DNA of 47,399 nt from Streptomyces sp. HD (GCF_028369295.1 NZ_JAQMYP010000066.1:1-47399); one strand, 5' to 3'. Positions 27,779 to 36,204 are shown, numbered from the stretch's first letter. The notes: a model not told the origin generated them from the letters alone. Program-made: numbers and translations.

Positions 27779-28875
27779 GGCCGGTGGCTCCCCTCCGGTC
27801 GGGCGGACGCGGCGGCGGTCTCCCTGCGCGCTGCGGCGCCCAGGTAGCCGGACCGCAGGCAGTGGTCCAGGAGTTTGCGCAGGTACGGGCTGCCCCCCGT
27901 GGGGGCGGGTCGGTGGCTGAAGGCCACAGTGTCGGTGTTGTCGAAGTGGATCCGGCGGCGCATGTAGGTGGCGTAGAGCGAGATGACCCGCTCGTGGTAG
28001 AGGCGTTCGCTGTCCGGGAGGGCGTCTGCGGAGAAGACGGCGGGTGGTATCCACCGCGGTACCTGGAAGGAGGGGTACTCGGCGAGCACGTCGGAGAGGT
28101 CACGCAGGGTCACGGCCCGGCCGCCGGTGGCGTGCAGGGTCCGGCCCCGGGCGTCCTCGAAGCGTGTCGCGGCCTCGACGATCAGATCCGCGACGTAGTC
28201 GACGGGCACCAGGTCGAGGAGGGCGTCGTGGTTCCCGGGGACGGTCCTGACCCGTCCGCTGGTCATCAGCCGGACGACCGGGTACATGGTCTTGTAGTCG
28301 CGGACGCGGCCGGTACGCCGGTCGCCGGTGACGATGCTCGGCCGGAGCACGGCGACGGGCAGGCCGTCCGCTGCCGCCCCGCGCACCAGGACCTCCGCGC
28401 GCAGCTTGCTCTTCTCGTAGTCGTTGCCGAACAGCTGGCCGACGTCGAGTTCGTCCTCACGGGCGGTGCCGTCCCGCTCCCCGCACACATAGGCGGTGCT
28501 CACGTGCACCAGCGGCACTCCATGGGCCTGTGCCAGGGCCAGGACGTTCTCGGTTCCGGTGACGTTGATGTCCTGGTAGATCTGTGCGGGGCGGCCGAAG
28601 TCGGTGATTCCGGCGCAGTGGACGATCCGGTCCGCGCCGGCCGCCAGGCGAAGCTGCTCGGCGTCCAGGCCCAGTGCGGGGCGGGTGATGTCTCCGGCGA
28701 GCCGGGTCAGGGTGCCCGGTCGCGGCTTCAGTGATCTGCCGTTGTTGCGGACGATGTCGCCGTTGCTGTGCAGCAGGGCCAGCACCGAGTGCCCTGCCGT
28801 GATGAGCCTGGCGGTGACTTCGGCGCCCAGGAACCCGCTGGCGCCGGTGACCAGAACGGTCATCCCTGCGGTCAT
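27775..28875 (-). CDS. SDR, thioester-reductase / fatty acyl-CoA reductase-like (NAD_binding_4)
   Basis: A 366-aa extended short-chain dehydrogenase. Rossmann motif TGASGFLG at 10-17, active-site Ser in HVSTAYVCG, and YEKSK giving Tyr153 and Lys157. The overall pattern (HCAGITDF, NVTGTENVLALA, LRPSIVTGD) is that of male-sterility/thioester-reductase domains, which reduce acyl thioesters to aldehydes, and of related NAD-epimerases. It is stand-alone rather than attached to a carrier protein. ATG at 28875 was chosen over Met5 because AGGCAGAG lies before it and a small frame ends on it with ATGA. It is translationally coupled to the NDP-kinase-like gene. Confidence 0.82.
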   Translation of the reverse strand: MTAGMTVLVTGASGFLGAEVTARLITAGHSVLALLHSNGDIVRNNGRSLKPRPGTLTRLAGDITRPALGLDAEQLRLAAGADRIVHCAGITDFGRPAQIYQDINVTGTENVLALAQAHGVPLVHVSTAYVCGERDGTAREDELDVGQLFGNDYEKSKLRAEVLVRGAAADGLPVAVLRPSIVTGDRRTGRVRDYKTMYPVVRLMTSGRVRTVPGNHDALLDLVPVDYVADLIVEAATRFEDARGRTLHATGGRAVTLRDLSDVLAEYPSFQVPRWIPPAVFSADALPDSERLYHERVISLYATYMRRRIHFDNTDTVAFSHRPAPTGGSPYLRKLLDHCLRSGYLGAAARRETAAASARPEGSHRP

Positions 28876-28985
28876 CGGCTCTGCCTGCCGGGGGCGTGGG
28901 ATGTCGAGTGCACGTGTTTCTCCAGTCGTCGGACGGTGGTCGGAGGGTCGGGCAGTCGGGGCGGGAGACCGCGGACCGCGGTCAT
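28872..28985 (-). CDS. Possible 37-aa basic peptide ORF
   Basis: This frame (MTAVRGLPPRL... ending PGRQSR) fills almost exactly the 114-bp gap between the nucleotidyltransferase and the SDR, and its TGA overlaps the SDR ATG as ATGA. It is rich in Pro and Arg, with AGGCGG about nine bases upstream. It may serve only to couple translation; no family is recognised and chance is possible. Confidence 0.25.
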   Translation of the reverse strand: MTAVRGLPPRLPDPPTTVRRLEKHVHSTSHAPGRQSR

Positions 28986-28989
28986 GCCG

Positions 28990-30627
28990 TCATGCCGCCT
29001 GGTGGGGCTGGGCTCCGCTGCTGGCGACCAGGTCGCGGACCTCCTGGAGCGGCAGCTCCGCGTCGAAGTGGGCCGCGACACGCACCCAGTCGTGGCCGAG
29101 CTCCAAGGTGGCCCGCCAGGTGTCGGCGGAGTCGAAGGAGGCGGGGAAGGCGTCGGCCCCGGCGGCCTGCCGCACCAAGCCGATGAACTGCTCCAGTTCA
29201 CGCAGTACGGCCTCGGCACGCTCGGGCGAGTCGATGCTGACCCGGGTCAGGGTGTTCGCGAGCGTACGGATCGACTGGATGCCGGAGGGCAGCAGGGAGA
29301 GCCTGCGGACCAGGTCGCAGTCGGCGGGCAGCGGACTGACCCCGTAGGCGCAGAGCAGTCCCCGCAGTGCGCTCTGGGCCGCGCGGCGCGCACTGACCTC
29401 GGCGACCTTCCACTGCCCTTGGCGGAGGGCGCCCGCCAGGTCCTCCCGGGCGTTCTCGACCACCATGTTGGAGAAGGCCAGTGCCAAGGCGGCCGCGGCG
29501 AACCGGTCGGCGGGCAACGGGACCAGGTCGACGGCGTCGGGGCCGCTGACCGCTGCTCCGCGCAGCGACAGCAGCGGCCGGGCGGTGCTGGGGGGCGGGG
29601 TGAGGGGGCCGGGGGGCGAGGCCAGCGGCAGGGCCGGGGCGACCGTGCCGCCGCCCTTCCAGGCCAGCCGCACCAGTCCCAGCCGCAGGAAGTGCGCCAG
29701 AAGGGGGCCGGCTTCCGCCGCTCCGGTGGCACGGGCGTTCGCCAGCACCCGGGGCAGCGGTGTGCCCAGCACCAGCGAGCGCCAGACCTGGCCGGCCCGC
29801 TCGCCGAGCACGAACACATCGCGCCGGCCGCGGACCACATGGACGCGTTCCGACGTCTGCCAGGTGGTCACGCCCTTCTGGCGTTCCACGGTCAGCCGCG
29901 CGGGATCCCGCTGTACGCCAGTGACGCCGAGTTCCGCGGCGAACTCCACACAGGCGCCGAGATAGTCGTCCACGGCCACGTCGGGTCCGGCGGACTCCAG
30001 TTCCCAGTAGCGGTCACGGACGTCGGGCCGGTCCGCCCGGTCCAGCTGCAGGGACAGCCACTTGGGCTCCAGATAGGTCTCGCCCCGCCCGGCGGCCCAG
30101 GCCTTGACCGCCTGCACCAGTCCGGCGCGGGCCCAGTCCATCGCCTCCTCGGGCTCGTCGAGGCACATCATCGCCGTCGCGTGGCGCAGGGACTGTCTGG
30201 CGGAGTGCGCCCACCAGTCCGCGGCGATGCTGCGCAGCCGTTCGGCCGGGAGCAGGCTCTTGACCTCGTCGACCAGGGCGTGACCGCGCAACGGGACGCT
30301 GTTGAGCAGTCGCTGACAGCGGTTCAGCAGGTCCTCGGGGATCCTGCCGACGCGCTTGGCGCCGGTCTCCAGGGCGGCGAACTGGTCGGTGAGCTGGCGC
30401 AGCGAACGGGTGCGGATCTCGACCCGCCTGCCGTCGACGAAGAACAGCGACGGCATGGTCGGCAGGTCGTCCTCGTCGCGGCCGATGAGCAGGAAGTCGA
30501 TGTCCGAACCGGGGTTGCCGAAGCCTTCGGCGATGGATCCTTCGAGCACCACGGCCCAGTCGCCGGTGCGCACCTGTGTCAGTGTCTTGTCGAGCAGGTC
30601 CTGCAGATAGTCCTCGGTGAGGATCAA
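28990..30627 (-). CDS. Pol-beta-fold nucleotidyltransferase with PqqD-like region
   Basis: A 545-aa protein. Residues 30-44 carry GSIAEGFGNPGSDID, the GS...DxD signature of minimal nucleotidyltransferases that bind NTP and two metals. Residues about 262-330 (VHVVRGRRDVFVLG...LAHFLRLGLVRL) look like a PqqD/RRE-type winged helix, a peptide- or protein-binding module; this is a pattern-level impression. The rest is helical and unrecognised. No ATG fits; TTG at 30627 is preceded by AAAGGCAC and lies 31 bp after the PEP-synthase-like stop. The substrate is unknown; nucleotidylation of a small molecule, sugar or protein are all open. Confidence 0.7.
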   Translation of the reverse strand: MILTEDYLQDLLDKTLTQVRTGDWAVVLEGSIAEGFGNPGSDIDFLLIGRDEDDLPTMPSLFFVDGRRVEIRTRSLRQLTDQFAALETGAKRVGRIPEDLLNRCQRLLNSVPLRGHALVDEVKSLLPAERLRSIAADWWAHSARQSLRHATAMMCLDEPEEAMDWARAGLVQAVKAWAAGRGETYLEPKWLSLQLDRADRPDVRDRYWELESAGPDVAVDDYLGACVEFAAELGVTGVQRDPARLTVERQKGVTTWQTSERVHVVRGRRDVFVLGERAGQVWRSLVLGTPLPRVLANARATGAAEAGPLLAHFLRLGLVRLAWKGGGTVAPALPLASPPGPLTPPPSTARPLLSLRGAAVSGPDAVDLVPLPADRFAAAALALAFSNMVVENAREDLAGALRQGQWKVAEVSARRAAQSALRGLLCAYGVSPLPADCDLVRRLSLLPSGIQSIRTLANTLTRVSIDSPERAEAVLRELEQFIGLVRQAAGADAFPASFDSADTWRATLELGHDWVRVAAHFDAELPLQEVRDLVASSGAQPHQAA

Positions 30628-30658
30628 GGGGAGTGCCTTTCGTCCTGGGAGTGCGGAT

Positions 30659-33382
30659 TCAGGGCCGGCTGTCGGACGGGGGCTCCGGCTCGGCCAGCAC
30701 GGTGACGGTGCCGGCGGCGCCGTCGACCCGCACCCGGGTGCCGGAGCGGATCTCGGTGGTGACGTTCCTGACCTGGACCACGGTGGGGATGCCCAGTTCC
30801 CGGGCCACCACGGCGACATGGGTGAGCGGGCTGCCGCGTTCGATGACCAGCGCGGCGGCCGAGGGCAGGGCGGCAACCCAGCCGGGGTCGGTGCGGTAGG
30901 TGAGCAGGATTCCGCCTCCGATGTCGCGCGGGGTGTCGGTGACGACCGCGGGTCCTTCGGCGACACCGGGGCAGCAGGGGGTGCCGCGCAGTTCGCGGGC
31001 GCCGCTGCGGGCGGCGGGCCCGCCGGTCCAGCCGGCCCGCTCCAGGTTGCCCGACCAGTACGGGGCGCCGTGGGTGGTGAAGCGGGCCGGGGCGTGCAGC
31101 TCGGCGTCGGCGGCGAGTTGCCTGCGGCGCAGTGCGGCCAGCTCCTTCAGCTCCGTGTGGGCGATCATGCCCTCGTAGGCGCCCCGGACCTCCTCCAGGC
31201 GCAGCATGAACACGTCGTCCCAGGTGTCGATGGCCCCGGTGCGTGCGAGGTCGCGGCCGATGGCGCGCAGCATGCGCTTGGCCGAGCCGAATGCCCGGGT
31301 GCGGCAGAACCTGAGCCGTTCGCGGTCGGTGAGCGCGGCCCGGGCCTTGTTCCGCACGCGTTCGTACAGCCAGCGTCGGGGACCGCGCAGATGCTGGTCG
31401 AGATACGTGTCCGCCTCGCCGCCGCGGTCACCCGCGCCGCGGCCGGCGGCCCCGGGCTGTGCGTCACGCAGCAGGGTGAACAGCCCGGCGGGTTTCTCGT
31501 GCAGGTCGGGGACTTCGAGCTTGAGTTCGTCCGGACTGCGGTAACCGTAGTCGGCGACGTACGCGTCCACGGCGGCCAGGAACTCGCCGTGCCCCGCCTC
31601 GCGCAGCGCCCGGTAGGCGTCTGCGTCGGGGGTGCGGTCCAGTAGCTGTCGCACCTCGGCGTCGGCGCTCGCCTTCGCGGCCAACTCGGCCAGCGCCCAG
31701 GCGGGTTCGGCGGACTCGACATCCTGGCCCGGGGCCGCCGCGGCCCAGGTGAACCACTCGGGGGCGTCGGGCAGCCAGCGGCGGGTGAGCAGGGCCAGCA
31801 GGCCGACGGAGAGCAGGATGGTGGCGTCGAGGGCCTGCATCGGCCCCCACTTCTCGATCAGTTCCCGCTGCATCCGGCGGAAGCGGCGGTAGGTTTCGTC
31901 ACCGGGCAGCGCGTCGTAATCGACGTTGTTGAACACCTCGTACGCCCGGTAGAAGTCCCGGTGGAAGGTGTCCATCGCTTTCCGGATCGTCAGGAACCGT
32001 CCGGTGAAGATCGCCGTGCGGACCAGTCGCACCATTCGGCCGCGCAGCCCGGGCCCGGGTGTGAAGGGGTGGAGCGTGTCCGCGGTCTCGTCGGAAATGC
32101 TCTCCGCGACACCCAGCGATTTCTCCAGGACCCGGCGGTTGAGGGGGTACAGCGGTGCCAGGCGCACCATGCGGTACCAGTGGTGGAGGTTGTAGTAGAC
32201 CCGTCCGTGGACATAGCCGAGCAGATGCGGGGTCCACTCCTGGACCTCGCGCAGCTTCTCGCCCCTGACGCCCAGGGCGCGGGCGTAGCTGTCGTACACC
32301 TTGGCGTAGGTGTCGGCGGCGAAGCTGTAGGTGAGCGGGGAGACGACGCCGCTGAAGCTCTCGATGATGTTGGAGTTGTCCCAGAGCCGCAGTTCGCCCT
32401 GGGGTTCCGGCGCGGGGCCGAGGGTGGTGACGGGGCGGCTCTGCAGTACCCACAGAGTGCCGTCGGCGATGGCCCACTCGATGTCCTGCGGGGCGCCGTA
32501 GTGTGCCGTGGCGCGCACTCCGACCGCGTGCAGCCGGGCCAGGTCGTCGGTGGTCAGGGACAGCGCCTTGCGGTCCTCGTCGGCGACCGGCGACACCTCG
32601 CAGCCGGGTCCGGTGCCGGCGTCGTAGCGCTCCTGCTTGTCGCCGATCACGGTGCTCAGCAGGTCACCGGTGGCGGCGTCGAGTACGACGGTGTCGGCGT
32701 CGACCGCCCCGGAGACCAGCCCCTCCCCCAACCCGTGGACGGCGCTGACCACATGGCGGTCCGTGCGGCCGGCCGTCGGATCGGCGGTGAACAGCACGCC
32801 GCTGCGCTCCGCGGGCACCATGCGCTGGACGATGACGGCGACTCCGCCGGTACCGGGTGGCAGTCCCCGCTGCGCGCGGTAGCGCAGGGACCGTTCGGAG
32901 AATCCGGAGGCCCAGCACCGGCGGACGTGGGCGGTGACCTGGTCGAGGCCCGAGATGTTGAGGAAGCTGTCGAACTGCCCGGCGAAGGAGTGCTCGGTGC
33001 CGTCCTCCTCCGCTCCGGACGAGCGGACGGCCACCAGGCCGCCGCCGGCCTGTGTGTAGGCCAGCGCGATGGCCGCGGCGATGTGCTCGTCGAGGGGCGC
33101 GGCCTCGATCAGTAGGGCGATCTCGGCGGCGATCTGTCCGGCCCTGCTCTCCCAGTCTTCGTCGAGCAGGCTTTCCAGACGCTCGTCCAGCCCGCTGCCG
33201 CGGGAGAATGCGGCGAAGGCATCGAGGCCGATCACCGACCAGCTCGGCACCTGGAATCCGGCGGCGGTGAGGGTGTGGAGGTTTCTTCCTTTGCCTCCGG
33301 ACAGTTCGGCGATCACATCCTCCTCACTGGACGGAGTGAGAACGTGCGGGGGCGGGCGGTCCGATTCCGCGTGGAACGACAA
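30659..33382 (-). CDS. PEP-synthase / rifampin-phosphotransferase-like enzyme
   Basis: A 907-aa three-domain dikinase-type protein. The N-terminal PPDK domain shows GGKGRNL and VAVRSSGAEEDG (ATP grasp), and a swivelling C-terminal domain has the phosphohistidine motif GSPLTHVAVVARELGIP with His855. The long middle region (about 330-790) differs from PEP synthase, which instead has a TIM-barrel for pyruvate, and resembles antibiotic phosphotransferases such as Rph. Such enzymes use ATP to phosphorylate a hydroxyl via the histidine, releasing AMP and phosphate. No ATG is available; TTG at 33382 sits behind an excellent GGAGGGAAG site. Possible roles: phosphorylating a biosynthetic intermediate, or temporarily inactivating the product as self-resistance. 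Confidence 0.85.
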   Translation of the reverse strand: MSFHAESDRPPPHVLTPSSEEDVIAELSGGKGRNLHTLTAAGFQVPSWSVIGLDAFAAFSRGSGLDERLESLLDEDWESRAGQIAAEIALLIEAAPLDEHIAAAIALAYTQAGGGLVAVRSSGAEEDGTEHSFAGQFDSFLNISGLDQVTAHVRRCWASGFSERSLRYRAQRGLPPGTGGVAVIVQRMVPAERSGVLFTADPTAGRTDRHVVSAVHGLGEGLVSGAVDADTVVLDAATGDLLSTVIGDKQERYDAGTGPGCEVSPVADEDRKALSLTTDDLARLHAVGVRATAHYGAPQDIEWAIADGTLWVLQSRPVTTLGPAPEPQGELRLWDNSNIIESFSGVVSPLTYSFAADTYAKVYDSYARALGVRGEKLREVQEWTPHLLGYVHGRVYYNLHHWYRMVRLAPLYPLNRRVLEKSLGVAESISDETADTLHPFTPGPGLRGRMVRLVRTAIFTGRFLTIRKAMDTFHRDFYRAYEVFNNVDYDALPGDETYRRFRRMQRELIEKWGPMQALDATILLSVGLLALLTRRWLPDAPEWFTWAAAAPGQDVESAEPAWALAELAAKASADAEVRQLLDRTPDADAYRALREAGHGEFLAAVDAYVADYGYRSPDELKLEVPDLHEKPAGLFTLLRDAQPGAAGRGAGDRGGEADTYLDQHLRGPRRWLYERVRNKARAALTDRERLRFCRTRAFGSAKRMLRAIGRDLARTGAIDTWDDVFMLRLEEVRGAYEGMIAHTELKELAALRRRQLAADAELHAPARFTTHGAPYWSGNLERAGWTGGPAARSGARELRGTPCCPGVAEGPAVVTDTPRDIGGGILLTYRTDPGWVAALPSAAALVIERGSPLTHVAVVARELGIPTVVQVRNVTTEIRSGTRVRVDGAAGTVTVLAEPEPPSDSRP

Positions 33383-33437
33383 CTGACTTCCCTCCGAAGG
33401 GACTTGTCGAATTCTGAATTCCGTCGGCCGTTCACCC

Positions 33438-34646
33438 TCAGGACAGGACGATCGGCAGGGTCTTGTGGCCGCGCAGGAAGAGCCGGTCTCGGCGGGTCGG
33501 TGCGGCTCCGGGAGCGGGGCCGAGAGCGGGGAAGCGGCACAGCAGCCTGCCGAAGGCGGTGGTGGCCTCCAGCCGGGCCAGCAGGGCACCGAGGCAGTAG
33601 TGCGCGCCGCCGCCGAAGCTGAGCGGCTGGATGTCCTGACGGTGGGGATCGAAGCGATCGGGGTCGTCGTAGCGGGCCGGATCGCGGTTGGCGGCGCCCA
33701 GCAGCACCACCACATGGCTCCCCGCCGGAACCGGCAGGCCCCCGATCGAGACGCCGTCCGCCAGCACGACCCGGTGGCTGAGCTGCACCGGTGAGTCGTA
33801 GCGCAGCACCTCGTCGACGAAGCCCTGCAGCGGGACGGTCCCGGCCCGCAGACCGGCCATCACGTCGGGGTGCTCGCAGAGCAGGTGCAGGCCGTTGCCG
33901 AGGAGGTAGGTGGTGGTCTCGAAGCCGGCCAGCAGCACGGTGGTGAGGTTGGCGACGAGTTCGTCGTCGTCCAGCCGCGTCTCCTGGTCCGGTTCCCGTA
34001 CGAGGGCGGTCACCAGGTCGTCGCGCGGATCGGTCCGGCGTGCCTCGGCGAGCGCGGTGAAGTAGTGACCGACCTCCACCGCCGCCCGGTCGGCGGCGTC
34101 GAGACCGGAGGGGTCGGCCAACAGTTCCAGAATGGCCGACAGATCGGCGGCGAAACCGCGGAAGCGGTGACGGTCCGCGGTCGGCACCCCGAACAGTTCG
34201 CAGATGATCTGGACCGGCAGGGAGAAGGCGAAGGCGTCCATGAACTCCACCGGGGCGGAGCCGCCCTCCGCGAGGCCGTCGAGCAGGGCGTCGGTGGTGC
34301 GCACGATCTCCGCTTCCAGGGCGGCCACCCGGCGGGCGGTGAACACTTGGGACATCGACGACCGCAGCCGCCCGTGGTGCGGCGGGTTGGCCACCAAGAG
34401 GGACCGGCTCAGCAGGGCCAGCGAGGGATGCTCATCGATGTCGGCACCCCAGGTCATCATGGCGAGGTCGGCGCCCAGACCCGGGTGGCGCAGGGCCTGT
34501 CGACAGGCTTCGTAGCCGCAGACCAGCACCATGCCGTCGCCGGCCGGCATCACGGGCCCCAGTTCATGGGCGCGGGCGTACAGCGGATAGGGATCGGCCC
34601 GTCCCTCGGGTGTCAGTAGGTGCGCGATGATCGACTCCGCGTCCAC
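33438..34646 (-). CDS. Cytochrome P450 3
   Basis: A 402-aa P450 with I-helix AGFETTT, ExxR in DEVLRY and heme loop FGGGAHYCLG (Cys351), all canonical. The start is GTG at 34646 behind a strong AAGGAGG, 38 bp after KAS III. Unlike the other two P450s it is embedded in the nine-gene operon, so it may act on that operon's product rather than on the polyketide core. Sequence resembles CYP107-type enzymes. Reaction not predictable. Confidence 0.94.
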   Translation of the reverse strand: MDAESIIAHLLTPEGRADPYPLYARAHELGPVMPAGDGMVLVCGYEACRQALRHPGLGADLAMMTWGADIDEHPSLALLSRSLLVANPPHHGRLRSSMSQVFTARRVAALEAEIVRTTDALLDGLAEGGSAPVEFMDAFAFSLPVQIICELFGVPTADRHRFRGFAADLSAILELLADPSGLDAADRAAVEVGHYFTALAEARRTDPRDDLVTALVREPDQETRLDDDELVANLTTVLLAGFETTTYLLGNGLHLLCEHPDVMAGLRAGTVPLQGFVDEVLRYDSPVQLSHRVVLADGVSIGGLPVPAGSHVVVLLGAANRDPARYDDPDRFDPHRQDIQPLSFGGGAHYCLGALLARLEATTAFGRLLCRFPALGPAPGAAPTRRDRLFLRGHKTLPIVLS

Positions 34647-34684
34647 GGGGCCTCCTTGACGTGGTGGGGGGTTCGGGGCGTTGA

Positions 34685-35692
34685 TCAGTTCCGGTGCGGT
34701 CCGAGACGGGGCCACACCAGGGCCAGCGACCCCCAGGTGAGGCCGCCGCCGAAGCCGGCCAGCACCACCTTGTGTCCGGGCCGCAGCTCGCCGGAGGCGA
34801 CACCGTCGGCCAGGGCGAGGGGGATCGAGGCGGCGACGGTGTTGCCCCGCGTACCGATGTTGGAGAGGAACCGCTGCGGCGGCAGCGCGAGCCGGCGGGC
34901 GACCGCGGTCAGGATCCGGGCGTTGGCCTGGTGCAGCACGAAGGAGTCGATCTCCTCCAGGCACCATCCGGTGCGCGCCGCGGTCTCCCGTACCGACTCC
35001 GTCATCCGCCGCACGGCCTGCGCGTAGACGGCCTGCCCCTGCATCGTGAAGTAGGTGTCCTCGGTCTTGGCGGGCAGTCCCGTGGACCGCTGCCGGGACC
35101 CGCCCGCCGGCACCTCGATCAGATCGCTGAGGCTCCCGTCACTGCCGAGGTTCAGCCCCATGAGCGCTCCGGGCTCGGCCGGCGACCCGGCGCGCAACAC
35201 CACCGCACCGCCGCCGTCGCCGAAGATCACCCGGGTCGTGCGGTCGTCCGGGGCGAGGATGGTGGAGAACGCGTCCGCGCCGATGACGAGCACGCGGTCG
35301 GCGGCCCCGAGCGCGACCATGCCGGCGCCGGTCGCGAGGCCGTACACGAAGCCCGTGCACACCGCGGCCACGTCGAACGCGGCGACAGGTCCGAGTCCCA
35401 GTCGGCCGGCCACCTCGGGCGCGGTCGCGGGGCAGTGCCGGTCCGGGGAGCTGGTGGCGAGGACCACCGCGTCCACGGCCTCCGTACCGGCTGACGACAG
35501 CGCCCGCCGCCCGGCCTCGACGGCCAGATCGCCCGTGGACCGGCCCGGAGAGACCCAGCGTCGCTCGCGGATGCCGGTACGGCTGCGGATCCACTCGTCG
35601 CTGGTGTCGAGGGCTTTCGCGAGTTGGTCGTTGGTGACGACCGTGGGGGGCACCCAGCCCCCGAGTCCCGTGACGACTGCCGCTCGTTCCAT
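34685..35692 (-). CDS. Ketoacyl synthase III (FabH-like condensing or acyl-transfer enzyme)
   Basis: A 335-aa KAS III of normal length with the full triad: Cys112 (AAVCTGF), His254 (LHQANAR) and Asn284 (IGTRGNTVAAS). Such enzymes start fatty-acid or polyketide chains by condensing an acyl-CoA with malonyl-ACP; cluster-borne relatives can instead transfer acyl groups onto hydroxyls. ATG at 35692 was chosen because AAGGAGTCGGAGG precedes it and conserved sequence begins at AAVVTGLGGW. It is the first gene of the nine-gene operon, divergent from the LAL regulator. With no free ACP gene in view, its partner carrier is unknown. Confidence 0.92.
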   Translation of the reverse strand: MERAAVVTGLGGWVPPTVVTNDQLAKALDTSDEWIRSRTGIRERRWVSPGRSTGDLAVEAGRRALSSAGTEAVDAVVLATSSPDRHCPATAPEVAGRLGLGPVAAFDVAAVCTGFVYGLATGAGMVALGAADRVLVIGADAFSTILAPDDRTTRVIFGDGGGAVVLRAGSPAEPGALMGLNLGSDGSLSDLIEVPAGGSRQRSTGLPAKTEDTYFTMQGQAVYAQAVRRMTESVRETAARTGWCLEEIDSFVLHQANARILTAVARRLALPPQRFLSNIGTRGNTVAASIPLALADGVASGELRPGHKVVLAGFGGGLTWGSLALVWPRLGPHRN

Positions 35693-35987
35693 GGCCTCCG
35701 ACTCCTTCCCAACCCGACAGCCACCCAGGACCGCAGGACGGGCCCGGATCAACGAATTCACCGAGGTGGACCGCGCGTTGGCGGGGTCCGGCGGCGCCTG
35801 GATGCCCTCTGTCTCGGGTCGCCCCGCTCGATGGCCGCGCTCGCCTCGCGCTCGCCACGTCCGGCGCCGCGCGGGCGAAAACGCCGCGGCCGGTGAGGCG
35901 AAGAGCCCTCTTCCTCGCGCGCCGGTTCTCCGGCCGCGGCAGTCGGCTCACATCGCATTGTCGAGTGCGGAGCCGCCGGGCGAATCC

Positions 35988-35997
35988 GTCACGTGAC
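35988..35997. promoter_or_regulatory. Palindrome GTCACGTGAC
   Basis: A perfect 10-bp palindrome midway between the KAS III and LAL starts, overlapping one arm of a GACTGC/GCAGTC inverted repeat. It could be a dimer-binding site; no known regulator is assigned. Confidence 0.3.
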
Positions 35998-36087
35998 TGC
36001 ACTGCGCCGGATGCAGTCGCTGCGGTCACCGTCCGCCTTGCTCGCCGTGTCGTCGGAAGGGCGGTGGCGGGCGACGCGGCGGACTTT

Positions 36088-36103
36088 CCAGGGAATTCCT
36101 TAG
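36088..36103. promoter_or_regulatory. LuxR-family operator-like site (CCAGGGAATTCCTTAG)
   Basis: It matches 14 of 16 positions of CTVGGGAWWTCCCBAG and has a GGAATTCC palindromic core, 101 bp before the LAL start. This is the best match seen in the window. Autoregulation by the adjacent LAL protein, or binding by a PAS-LuxR regulator outside the window, are both possible. Confidence 0.5.
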
Positions 36104-36204
36104 AGCCCCGTGACGAGGGACGAAGGCGCGCGGCAGGGCCGGGATATCGTCCGTCGATGTCACACGCCGCGCACGGAGCCAGAACCAAGGAGGCGTTGTT
36201 GACC

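Larger units (their letters stand above)
35693..36204. promoter_or_regulatory. Divergent promoter region between the KAS III operon and the LAL regulator
   Basis: These 512 bp show no convincing gene. They contain the palindrome GTCACGTGAC (35988-35997), an inverted GACTGC/GCAGTC pair (35995-36000 with 36013-36018), and the best LuxR-type operator-like sequence in the window (36088-36103). The operator lies close to the regulator start, suggesting autoregulation. Confidence 0.55.

Noticed and set aside
36157..36204. Upstream ATG (36157) as start of the LAL regulator
   Set aside because: In frame, but there is no Shine-Dalgarno before it, while AAGGAGG lies just before 36199-36205; kept only as an alternative.
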